Of a stretch of DNA of 64,000 nt, positions 16,349 to 23,168 are shown in pieces. The notes under the pieces are model-generated. The model saw only the letters and a program-made list of their open reading frames with translations, was not told where the DNA came from and did not search any database. This DNA is from VRUE01 sp963812335 (lineage in GTDB: Bacteria > Actinomycetota > Thermoleophilia > Solirubrobacterales > 70-9): the NCBI GenBank assembly GCA_963812335.1, contig CAWEUU010000003.1, positions 62,001 through 126,000 of the forward strand. The letters are read 5' to 3'. Both the position numbers and the translations under genes were made by a program. Each line of letters starts with the position of its first letter. Position 1 is the stretch's first letter.

Positions 16349-17754
16349 GCGAGGCGATCGTAGTCGGAGCCGGCCCGAACGGCCTCGCCGCCGCGGCAAC
16401 GCTCGCCGTGCGCGGGGTCGGGGTGACGGTGATCGAGGCGGCGCCGACGATCGGCGGCGGTGCCCGCAGCAGCGAGCTGACCGTGCCGGGGGTGCTGCAC
16501 GACGAGTGCTCGGCGAGCCACCCGTTCGGCGCCGGCTCGCCGGCGCTGCGGGCCCTCGGCCTCGAGCGCCACGGGCTGGAGTGGCTGTGGCCGGAGATCG
16601 ACCTCGCCCACCCCTTCGACGACGGCAGCGCGGCGACGATGCAGCGCTCGATTGAGCAGACGGTCGCCGGGCTGGGCGGGGCGGGCACGGCCTGGCGGCG
16701 GCTGTTCGGCGGCTCGGCGGCGCGCTTCGAGGCGCTCGAGCAGGACATCCTGCGGCCGATAACGCACCTGCCCCGGCACCCGCTGCTGCTGGCCCGCTTC
16801 GGCCTGCCGACCCTGGCGCCGGTCTCGGCCTTTGTCCGGGCCCTGCCGACTCCACAGGCGCGGGCGCTGTTCGCCGGCTCGGCCGCGCACGCCTTCCGGC
16901 CCTTCTCCCGCCCCTTCAGCTCGGCCGTCGGCATCGCCCTGACCTGCGCCTGCCACGCACACGGCTGGCCGGTCGCGCGCGGCGGCTCGCAGGCGATCAC
17001 CGATGCGCTCGCCGCGGTGGTGCGCGAGCACGGCGGCCGGATCGAGACCGGCCGCCCGGTGCGCTCGCTCGGCGAGCTCCCGACCGCCGACATCGTCCTG
17101 CTCGATCTCGGTCCGGGCGCCGTAGCCGATCTCGCGGCCGAGCGGCTGCCCGCCCGCGTCGCCCGCGCCTACCGTCGCTACAAGTACGGCCCGGGCGCCT
17201 ACAAGGTCGACCTCGCGGTCGAGGGCGGCATCCCCTGGACCGCCGAGGCGCCACGCCGGGCGGGAACGGTTCACGTCGGCGGCTCCTACGAGGAGCTCGC
17301 CGAGTGCGAGCGCCAGACCGCCCGCGGCCGCATGCCGGAGCGACCGCTCGTCCTGGTCGGCCAGCAGTACCTCGCCGACGGCTCGCGCTCGCGCGGCGAC
17401 CTGCACCCGGTCTGGGCCTATGCACACGTGCCCAGCGGCTTCGACGGCGACGCGACCGAGACGCTGATCGACCAGATCGAACGCTTCGCGCCGGGCCTGC
17501 GCGAGCGCATCGTCGCCCGTCACGTGCGCAGCCCCGCCGAGCTCGCCGCCAACAACCCGAACCAGGTCGGCGGCGACATCATCGGCGGCGCGACGACGAC
17601 GATGCAGTCGCTCTTCCGCCCCCGGGTCGCGCTCGATCCCTACGCGACCGGAATCCCCGGCGTCTACATCTGTTCTGCCGCAACCCCGCCCGCCGCCGGC
17701 GCCCACGGCATGAACGGCTACAACGCCGCGCTCTCGGCGCTGCGGCATCTCTAA
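16345..17754 (+). CDS. Phytoene-desaturase-like FAD oxidoreductase
   Basis: A 469-residue NAD(P)/FAD-dependent oxidoreductase in the carotenoid desaturase/all-trans-retinol saturase group (COG1233). GAGPNGLAAAATLAVRG (from residue 8) is the FAD ADP-binding motif with the following acidic Glu31 (VIEAAP), and the C-terminal flavin motif is GVYICSAATPPAAGAHGMNGYNAA. It is translationally coupled to the DUF3556 membrane protein. Enzymes of this type desaturate or isomerise polyenes and other lipophilic substrates; the membrane partner suggests a lipid substrate (inference). No other carotenoid gene is nearby, so crt function is not indicated. Confidence 0.9.
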   Translation: MSEAIVVGAGPNGLAAAATLAVRGVGVTVIEAAPTIGGGARSSELTVPGVLHDECSASHPFGAGSPALRALGLERHGLEWLWPEIDLAHPFDDGSAATMQRSIEQTVAGLGGAGTAWRRLFGGSAARFEALEQDILRPITHLPRHPLLLARFGLPTLAPVSAFVRALPTPQARALFAGSAAHAFRPFSRPFSSAVGIALTCACHAHGWPVARGGSQAITDALAAVVREHGGRIETGRPVRSLGELPTADIVLLDLGPGAVADLAAERLPARVARAYRRYKYGPGAYKVDLAVEGGIPWTAEAPRRAGTVHVGGSYEELAECERQTARGRMPERPLVLVGQQYLADGSRSRGDLHPVWAYAHVPSGFDGDATETLIDQIERFAPGLRERIVARHVRSPAELAANNPNQVGGDIIGGATTTMQSLFRPRVALDPYATGIPGVYICSAATPPAAGAHGMNGYNAALSALRHL

Positions 17755-17763
17755 CCCGCCGGG

Positions 17764-17810
17764 CGTGCCTCGAGTTCGGGGGTCCACATGGGTACCGAAC
17801 TTGAGGCACG
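17764..17810. repeat. 16-bp hairpin between oxidoreductase and ABC genes
   Basis: CGTGCCTCGAGTTCGG (17764-17779) and CCGAACTTGAGGCACG (17795-17810) are complementary over 16 positions with one G.T wobble; the loop is 15 nt. It starts 10 bp after the oxidoreductase stop and ends just before the ABC start, so a terminator/insulator is likely. A T-run is absent. Confidence 0.65.
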
Positions 17811-17825
17811 TCTAGATTGCCTGGG

Positions 17826-18593
17826 GTGAACGCACTCGAGATACGTGACCTGGAGAAGCGCTACGCGACCGGGGTCGAGGCCCTGCGCGGCGTCTCGCTG
17901 GCGATCGAGCCGGGCGAGCTGTTCGCGCTGCTGGGTCCGAACGGCGCCGGCAAGTCGACCCTGATCCACTGTGCGACCGGGCTGGCGCAACCGACCGGCG
18001 GGACGATCCGGGTATTCGGCCACGACGCGATCGGGGACTACGCCGACGCCCGCCAGGCGGTCGGGCTGGCGCCGCAGGAGCCCAACCTCGACTGGTTCCT
18101 CACCGCCGCCGAGACGCTCGACTACCACGCCGGTTACTTCGGCATGCCCAAGCGGGAGCGCGCCGAGCGCACCGAAGAGCTGCTCGAGACCTTCTCGTTG
18201 ACAGAGAAGGCCGGCGAACGCACGCGCACCCTCTCCGGCGGGATGAAACGGCGCCTGATCCTGGCCAGAGCGATGATGCACCGCCCGCGCCTGCTGATCC
18301 TCGACGAGCCGACCGCCGGCGTCGATGTCGAGCTGCGGCTCGAGCTCTGGCACTACGTGCAGAGGATCAACGACGAGGGGACGACGATCCTGCTCACCAC
18401 GCATTACCTGGAGGAGGCCGAGCAGCTCTGCGACCGGATCGCCTTCATCAACGAGGGGCGGATAGTCGGCGAGGGGACGAGCACCGAGCTGGCCGCCAAG
18501 TACGGCGTCGCCAACCTCGAGGACGCCTACCTGGCGCTGGTCGGCCGCAAGGAGCTCTCGCGCTCCCGTGTCGAGGTCGAGCCGGTCTCGTGA
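17826..18593 (+). CDS. ABC-2 type transporter, ATP-binding subunit
   Basis: 255 residues from the GTG at 17826 (a TTG at 17817 would add three). Walker A GPNGAGKST (37-45), Q-loop (GLAPQEP), signature LSGGM, Walker B LLILDEPTAGVD and the switch His in LLTTHYLEEAEQL are all intact. The LSGGMKRRL form and the EEAEQLCDRIAFINEGRIV ending are typical of DrrA/CcmA-type drug, antibiotic or polysaccharide exporters. The stop overlaps the permease start (GTGA), so the two are one transporter: presumably a homodimer of each in the inner membrane, exporting an unknown substrate. Confidence 0.94.
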   Translation: MNALEIRDLEKRYATGVEALRGVSLAIEPGELFALLGPNGAGKSTLIHCATGLAQPTGGTIRVFGHDAIGDYADARQAVGLAPQEPNLDWFLTAAETLDYHAGYFGMPKRERAERTEELLETFSLTEKAGERTRTLSGGMKRRLILARAMMHRPRLLILDEPTAGVDVELRLELWHYVQRINDEGTTILLTTHYLEEAEQLCDRIAFINEGRIVGEGTSTELAAKYGVANLEDAYLALVGRKELSRSRVEVEPVS

Positions 18594-19357
18594 GCGCCGC
18601 CCAGATCCGCTTCGCGACGCTCTGGCGCCGCGAGGTCAACCGCTTCATGAAGATCAAGAAACAGACGATCGGCGCGCCGCTGCTGGAAACCTTCCTCTAC
18701 ATCAGCGTCTTCGGCGCGGCGCTCGGCTCGCGGGTCGGCGAGTTGCACGGCTTCGACTACGTGGTCTTCGTCATACCCGGGCTGATCATGATGGCCTTCT
18801 CGACCAACGCCTTCGCCAACAACTCCTCCTCGATCCTGCAGCAGAAGTTCCAGGGGGCGATCCAGGACCAGCTCTCCTCACCGGCCTCGCCTCTGGAGCT
18901 GCTGCTCGCCTTCACCTTCGGCGGCTTCATGCGCGGCCTGATCGTCGCCGGGCTGACCTTCGTCGCCGCCTCGTTCCTCGTCGACCTACCGCTCGACCAT
19001 ATCCTCGTGCTGCTGCCGGCGCTCTTCCTGGTCGGCTTCTTCTTCTCCCAGCTCGGCGTGCTGATCGGCGTCCGCGCCGAACAGTTCGACGACGTCGCCT
19101 TCGCCCAGACCTTCGTCCTGCAGCCGCTGATCTTCCTCGGCGGCGTCTTCTACTCGGCGACCCTGCTTCCTGAGCCGTTCCAGACCCTGACCCACTTCAA
19201 CCCGCTCTTCTACATGATCAACCTGGTCCGCTATGGCTTCCTCGGCTACAGCGAAGTCAGCGTTGCCCTCTCGCTGCTCGCCCTGTTCGCGGCGGCGGCG
19301 GCAATCTTCGCGATCAACCTGCGCCTGTTCAGCCGCGGCTACCGCCTGCGTGCCTAG
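18590..19357 (+). CDS. ABC-2 type transporter, permease subunit
   Basis: 255 residues starting at a GTG that overlaps the ATPase stop. Six membrane segments are apparent, with the ABC-2 signature region near the C-terminal half (LQPLIFLGGVFYSATLLPEPFQTLTHFNPLFYMI), as in NodJ/DrrB/KpsM-type permeases. It pairs with the ATPase directly upstream to form an exporter. Its TAG stop overlaps that of the convergent amt gene by 4 bp (CTAG), leaving no intergenic terminator between the two converging units. Confidence 0.92.
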   Translation: MSAAQIRFATLWRREVNRFMKIKKQTIGAPLLETFLYISVFGAALGSRVGELHGFDYVVFVIPGLIMMAFSTNAFANNSSSILQQKFQGAIQDQLSSPASPLELLLAFTFGGFMRGLIVAGLTFVAASFLVDLPLDHILVLLPALFLVGFFFSQLGVLIGVRAEQFDDVAFAQTFVLQPLIFLGGVFYSATLLPEPFQTLTHFNPLFYMINLVRYGFLGYSEVSVALSLLALFAAAAAIFAINLRLFSRGYRLRA

Positions 19358-20634
19358 CCCGTCTCGGCGACGAGCAGCTCGCGCTCACTCTCCGGCGTGA
19401 CCAGGATCGCGCCTTCGCCGCTCGGGTAGGCCTCCTCGCCGTGGTAGACGACGTCCATGCCGACCGCCTCGTCGTGCTCGCTCGCCCGCAGCGGCATCAC
19501 CGCGCCGACCAGCTTGAGCAGGACGAAGGTGGCGATGAAGGCGTAGGCGGGCGTGACCGCCGCGGCCAGCGCTTGCGACCAGAACTGGCCGGCGTCGCCG
19601 TAGAAGAGGCCGTCAGCGACGCCGTTCCAGCCAGCCTGGGCGATGAGCCCGAGGGCGAGGATGCCGGTGAAGCCGGCGACGCCATGGGCGGCGAGCACGT
19701 CGAGCGTCTCGTCGACGCGCGTGCGCGGCCGCCAGACGATCATCGCGTAGCAAGGCAGGGCGCCGAGGAAGCCGAGCGCGATCGCCCAGCCCGGGCTGAT
19801 GAAGCCGCCCGCGGGGGTGATCAGCACGCAGCCGACGATGATCGCCGTCGCCGCGCCGACCGCGGTCACGCGACGGCCCCGGACCAGGTCGAGCACGAAC
19901 CAGGTCAGCAGCGCCGCGGCCGGGGTCAGCAGGGTGTTGACGAAGGCCAGCACACCGGCGTCGTTGACGCCGAGGCCGCTGCCGCCGTTGAAGCCGAACC
20001 AGCCGAACCAGAGGATGCCGGCGCCGAGCAGCACGTAGACGGCGTTGTGCGGCAGCAGCGCCTGGCGGCCGTAGTCTTTGCGCGCGCCGACGACCAGCGC
20101 CGCCGCCAGGGCGGCGAAGCCAGAGCCCATCTCGACCGGGATGCCGCCGGCGAAGTCGAGTGTTCCCTGAGCGGCGAGCCAGCCGCCGCCGAAGGCCCAG
20201 TGGGCGAGCACGGCGTAGACGAGCAGCGACCAGAGGGTCGCGAAGACCATCCAGGCGCCGAAGCGCATCCGCTCGACCACGGCGCCGGAGACGAGCGCCA
20301 CGGTGATCATGCAGAAGGTCCCCTGGAAGGCCATGAAGACGAGGTGGGGGATGGTGCCTTCGCCGCGTGGCTCGAAGCCGACGCCGCTGAGCGCGACGTG
20401 GCCGAGGCCGCCCAGGATCGCCCCTTCGCCGTCGAAGGCGAGCGAGTAGCCGAGCAGAACCCAGCTGATCCCGCCGATCGCCATCGCCGAGACGCACATC
20501 ATGAACGTGTTAAGCGTGCTCTTGGCGCGGACCAGGCCGGCGTAGAAGATCCCGAGGCCGATCGTCATCAGCAGGACGAGAGCCGTCGAGGCGAGCATCC
20601 AGGCGGTGTCGCCGGTGTCGATCGCGGGGCTCAT
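19354..20634 (-). CDS. amt: Ammonium transporter (Amt/Mep family) with Glu168
   Basis: A 426-residue Amt protein with eleven predicted membrane helices. Conserved parts include GIFYAGLVRAKSTLNTFMM, the outer Phe gate in AFQGTF (Phe103), AHWAFGGGW, Asp160 in LDFAGG and the second pore His (His317 in LAAHGVAG). The first pore His, normally in VHINAG at position 168, is Glu here (PVEMGSG). Glu at this place is known from fungal Mep1/Mep3-type transporters and alters proton/ammonium handling, so this is a variant rather than a dead protein. It is translationally coupled (ATGA) downstream of glnB, the usual glnK-amtB arrangement in which PII blocks the transporter under nitrogen excess; here the order is PII first. 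Confidence 0.94.
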   Translation of the reverse strand: MSPAIDTGDTAWMLASTALVLLMTIGLGIFYAGLVRAKSTLNTFMMCVSAMAIGGISWVLLGYSLAFDGEGAILGGLGHVALSGVGFEPRGEGTIPHLVFMAFQGTFCMITVALVSGAVVERMRFGAWMVFATLWSLLVYAVLAHWAFGGGWLAAQGTLDFAGGIPVEMGSGFAALAAALVVGARKDYGRQALLPHNAVYVLLGAGILWFGWFGFNGGSGLGVNDAGVLAFVNTLLTPAAALLTWFVLDLVRGRRVTAVGAATAIIVGCVLITPAGGFISPGWAIALGFLGALPCYAMIVWRPRTRVDETLDVLAAHGVAGFTGILALGLIAQAGWNGVADGLFYGDAGQFWSQALAAAVTPAYAFIATFVLLKLVGAVMPLRASEHDEAVGMDVVYHGEEAYPSGEGAILVTPESERELLVAETG

Positions 20635-20987
20635 CGGCCGGCCACCGGGGTCACGGCCGCCTCCGCGGACTCGCCGGTGCGGATGCGAACCGCCTGCTCG
20701 AGCGGCACGACGAAGATCTTGCCGTCGCCGACCTCGCCGGTGCGGGCACCCGCACAGAGCGCGTCGATCGCCGGCTGGGTGAAGTCGTCGGAGACGGCGA
20801 CCTCGAAGCGGACCTTGTCCTCCAAGCCCATCTTCACGGTCGTCCCACGGTAGGTCTCGACCCGCTCGAGCTCGCCGCCGTGCCCCTCGACCCGGCTCAG
20901 CGTCACCCCACGGACTTCCGCACGGTAGAGCGCTTCCAGTACGTCGTTGGCCTTCTCAGGCCGCACGATTCCGATCACCAGTTTCAA
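20631..20987 (-). CDS. glnB: PII nitrogen regulatory protein, lacking Tyr51
   Basis: A 118-residue PII trimer subunit. The core KLVIGIVRPEKANDVLEAL and the nucleotide-binding B-loop GARTGEVGDGKIFVVPLE are well kept, as is the C-loop Arg region (VRIRTGE). In the T-loop the sequence is ETYRGTTVKMG: Tyr46-Arg47-Gly48 are present, but position 51, the residue uridylylated in enterobacteria and adenylylated in Streptomyces/Corynebacterium, is Val. It should still bind ATP/ADP and 2-oxoglutarate, and gate the adjacent Amt, but without covalent control at that site. The start ATG at 20987 is preceded by AGGAGAGG-like bases (GGAAGAGGAGAGGCGCC on the minus strand). Confidence 0.92.
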   Translation of the reverse strand: MKLVIGIVRPEKANDVLEALYRAEVRGVTLSRVEGHGGELERVETYRGTTVKMGLEDKVRFEVAVSDDFTQPAIDALCAGARTGEVGDGKIFVVPLEQAVRIRTGESAEAAVTPVAGR

Positions 20988-21142
20988 GGCGCCTCTCCTC
21001 TTCCTCTCCGGACTCCCAAGCTAGAGCGGTTAGACCCTATCGCCCGCGAGGGACGCGCTGCTGCACAGATCGCCCGCCGAGTGGGCAATTTATGCAGGCG
21101 CGCCGTCGGCTATCCGGCTATTGAGAGCGGTGGACTCTGTGT

Positions 21143-21160
21143 ATGGCATATTTATGCCAT
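21143..21160 (+). promoter_or_regulatory. Inverted-repeat operator at the vapB start
   Basis: ATGGCAT (21143-21149), four-base spacer ATTT, ATGCCAT (21154-21160): perfect 7-bp arms ending on the first bases of the vapB start codon. Such AT-rich palindromes at the antitoxin start are where VapB ribbon-helix-helix dimers bind to repress their own operon. Confidence 0.65.
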
Positions 21161-21362
21161 GCGAACCACACTCGACCTGGAAGACGATCTGATGGAGGCT
21201 CTGGTGGCCCGTCACCCCGGGATGACCAAGACCAAAGCGGTTGAGACGGCGATCGAAGACCACGTCCGCCGTGGCGCGGCCGACTGGCTGCTGAGGATGC
21301 GTGGAAAGATCGATATCGAAGATGTTTCGAAGGAGATGCGGGCGATCGACCGGCGGATCTGA
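21159..21362 (+). CDS. vapB: Type II antitoxin, VapB ribbon-helix-helix type
   Basis: A 67-residue protein. The opening MRTTLDLEDDLMEALVARHP, followed by a MTKTKAVETAIEDHVRR helix, is the ribbon-helix-helix DNA-binding fold of VapB antitoxins (the 'VapB_antitoxin' PF09957-like pattern). The C-terminal part (LLRMRGKIDIEDVSKEMR) would wrap the toxin. The frame stays open upstream, but the ATG at 21159 is the natural start because the fold begins there. Its stop overlaps the vapC start by one base (TGATG). It neutralises the neighbouring PIN ribonuclease and should autoregulate via the palindrome overlapping its start. Confidence 0.88.
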   Translation: MRTTLDLEDDLMEALVARHPGMTKTKAVETAIEDHVRRGAADWLLRMRGKIDIEDVSKEMRAIDRRI

Positions 21363-21751
21363 TGGTCCTGCCGGACACTTCGGTGTGGATCCTCTACTTC
21401 CGCAGTACCAGCGGGCCGGACGGAGATCGCCTGGAAGAGCTGATCGAAGACGGTGAGGTTGCGATCTGCGGCCCCGTTCTCGCCGAGCTGCTGGCGGGGG
21501 CGGGAGACGGTCAGCGCGAGGCGATCGTCGGTACCGTCGGCGGCCTGCCGATGGCCGATCTCGATCGGACCGCGTGGGAGGAGGTCGGCGCTGTCGCCCG
21601 TCGCCTTCGCCAGGCCGGACAGACACTCCCCCTGACCGATCTCACCATCGCGGTCGCCGCTGTTCGCAATGGTCACACCCTCTGGAGCCTCGATACGGAC
21701 TTCGAGCGGATCGCGCCCGTTCTCGACGGCCTGGAGCTCTACGCGGCCTGA
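21362..21751 (+). CDS. vapC: Type II toxin, VapC PIN-domain ribonuclease
   Basis: A 129-residue PIN-domain nuclease. The acidic metal-binding residues are seen as Asp5 (LPDTSVW), Glu in CGPVLAELLAG (about 41), and the C-terminal pair in LTDLTIAVAA and LWSLDTDFERI. VapC toxins cleave tRNA or rRNA at specific loops when free of antitoxin, halting translation. It overlaps vapB by 1 bp. A second, unrelated-looking PIN/antitoxin pair occurs at 59186-59880 in this window. Confidence 0.92.
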   Translation: MVLPDTSVWILYFRSTSGPDGDRLEELIEDGEVAICGPVLAELLAGAGDGQREAIVGTVGGLPMADLDRTAWEEVGAVARRLRQAGQTLPLTDLTIAVAAVRNGHTLWSLDTDFERIAPVLDGLELYAA

Positions 21752-21757
21752 CGGCGC

Positions 21758-22135
21758 CTACTCGCCGATCAGCTCAATTCGGTAGCCGTCCGGGTCGCGG
21801 ACGAAGGCGATGCGGTGGCCCTCGGTGCGATTGCCGGGACGGTAGGCGGGCTTCTCGGGCTCGATGCCCTGGGCGGCTAGCTGCTCGAGGGTGCCGTCTA
21901 GGTCGTCGACGGCGAGGGCGATGTGGTTGTAGCCGGTGCCATGGTCGTAGGACTCGATGCCGTGGTTGTAGGTCAGCTCGAGGCGCGGGTCCTCGCCCGG
22001 CATGCCCATGAAGACGTTGATCGCCTCGTCGCCGATCGGCATCCGCGCGACCTCTTCGAAGCCGAGCTTCTCGTAGAAGGCGACCGAGCGGTCGATCTCG
22101 CCGATCCGGTAGCAGGTGTGTAGGAAGCTGGGCAC
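21758..22135 (-). CDS. gloA: Lactoylglutathione lyase-like glyoxalase (VOC fold)
   Basis: A 125-residue vicinal-oxygen-chelate protein with the four metal ligands of glyoxalase I at the expected places: His6 (FLHTCYRI), Glu53 (LELTYN), His71 (YNHIALAV) and Glu121 (YRIELIGE). It closely follows the GloA pattern (DRSVAFYEKLGF, FVRDPDGYRIEL). The reaction would be isomerisation of a hemithioacetal of methylglyoxal; in Actinobacteria the thiol is likely not glutathione, so mycothiol or another cofactor is possible (inference). It is convergent with vapC, 6 bp apart. Confidence 0.9.
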   Translation of the reverse strand: MPSFLHTCYRIGEIDRSVAFYEKLGFEEVARMPIGDEAINVFMGMPGEDPRLELTYNHGIESYDHGTGYNHIALAVDDLDGTLEQLAAQGIEPEKPAYRPGNRTEGHRIAFVRDPDGYRIELIGE

Positions 22136-22197
22136 GAAAACCAGGCTACCGGCCCCGCTCCGGTAACCCTGTCTCTGCTGAGGCGTAATGTGTTCCC

Positions 22198-23094
22198 ATG
22201 CCCAAGGCCAAGGTCACGACCGCGACCGTCCACGGCCGCTCCGTCTCCTACATGGAGGCGGGCAAGGGTCCGGTGCTGCTGCTGGTCCACGGGATCGCCG
22301 GCACCTGCGAGAACTGGCGCGAGGTGATCGAGCCGCTGGCCCGCCACCACACCGTTATCGCCCCCGACTTCCCCGGACACGGCGACTCGGACCCCGGCGG
22401 TGGCGACTACTCGATCGGGGCGCTCGCGGCCGGCCTGCGCGACCTGCTGCTGGCGCTCGGCCACGAGCGCGCAACCGTGGTCGGGCACTCGCTCGGCGGC
22501 GGCGTCGCGATGCAGCTCTCCTACCAGTTCCCGGAGATGATCGAGCGCCTCGTGCTCGTCTCCAGCGGCGGCCTCGGCCCGGAGGTGAGCCCGGTTCTGC
22601 GCGCGGCGGCGCTGCCGGGCGCCGACCTCTTCATCTCGGTCACCGCCGGCGTCGGCCAGCGGCTCGGCTCGGTCCTCGGGCGGGGACTGGGCGCCGTCGG
22701 CCTGCGACCCGGCGCTGACCTGGCCGAGATCGCCCGCGGCTACGCCTCGCTCGACGACCCGGCCCGCCGCGCCGCCTTCCTCGACACGCTGCGTGCTGTC
22801 GTCGGCACCGGCGGCCAGCGGGTCGCCGCCGGCGATCGCCTCTACCTGGCAGAGGCCGTTCCGGTGCTGATCATCTGGGGCGCTCGCGACTCGATCATCC
22901 CGGTCCGCCACGGCGAAGACGCGCTGCGGGCGATCCCCGGCAGCCGGCTCGAGGTCTTCGAGGAGGTCGGCCACCTGCCGCAGCTCGAGGCGCCCGGCCG
23001 CTTCATCGCCACGCTCGAACGATTTCTGCGCGAGACCGAGCCCGCCGAGTTCGACGCCGAGCAGTGGCGGGCGCGGATCAGGGCCGCCGCCTGA
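22198..23094 (+). CDS. Alpha/beta-fold hydrolase
   Basis: A 298-residue alpha/beta hydrolase. The oxyanion region HGIAGTCENW (from residue 31) and nucleophile elbow GHSLGGG (Ser98) are clear; the acid is in IIWGARDSIIP and the general base His in VGHLPQLEAPGRF near the end. The sequence resembles the broad group of epoxide hydrolases, haloperoxidases and meta-cleavage hydrolases, and the substrate is not predictable. A lid region lies between residues about 135 and 205. It stands alone between a glyoxalase and a penicillin-binding protein. Confidence 0.9.
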   Translation: MPKAKVTTATVHGRSVSYMEAGKGPVLLLVHGIAGTCENWREVIEPLARHHTVIAPDFPGHGDSDPGGGDYSIGALAAGLRDLLLALGHERATVVGHSLGGGVAMQLSYQFPEMIERLVLVSSGGLGPEVSPVLRAAALPGADLFISVTAGVGQRLGSVLGRGLGAVGLRPGADLAEIARGYASLDDPARRAAFLDTLRAVVGTGGQRVAAGDRLYLAEAVPVLIIWGARDSIIPVRHGEDALRAIPGSRLEVFEEVGHLPQLEAPGRFIATLERFLRETEPAEFDAEQWRARIRAAA

Positions 23095-23168
23095 AGCCGC
23101 GCCGCACGTGAAATTGCGCTTGCCAGAGCGAAAAGGGCCGACGCCCGCGCCTCAATAGAATTTTTGCG

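Noticed and set aside
16345..17754. Carotenoid biosynthesis cluster
   Set aside because: Only one desaturase-like gene is present; no crtB, crtE or cyclase genes lie nearby.
21001..21140. Extension of the vapB frame far upstream to 20880
   Set aside because: The extra residues lie in the glnB promoter and antisense to glnB; the ribbon-helix-helix fold and operator position point to the ATG at 21159.
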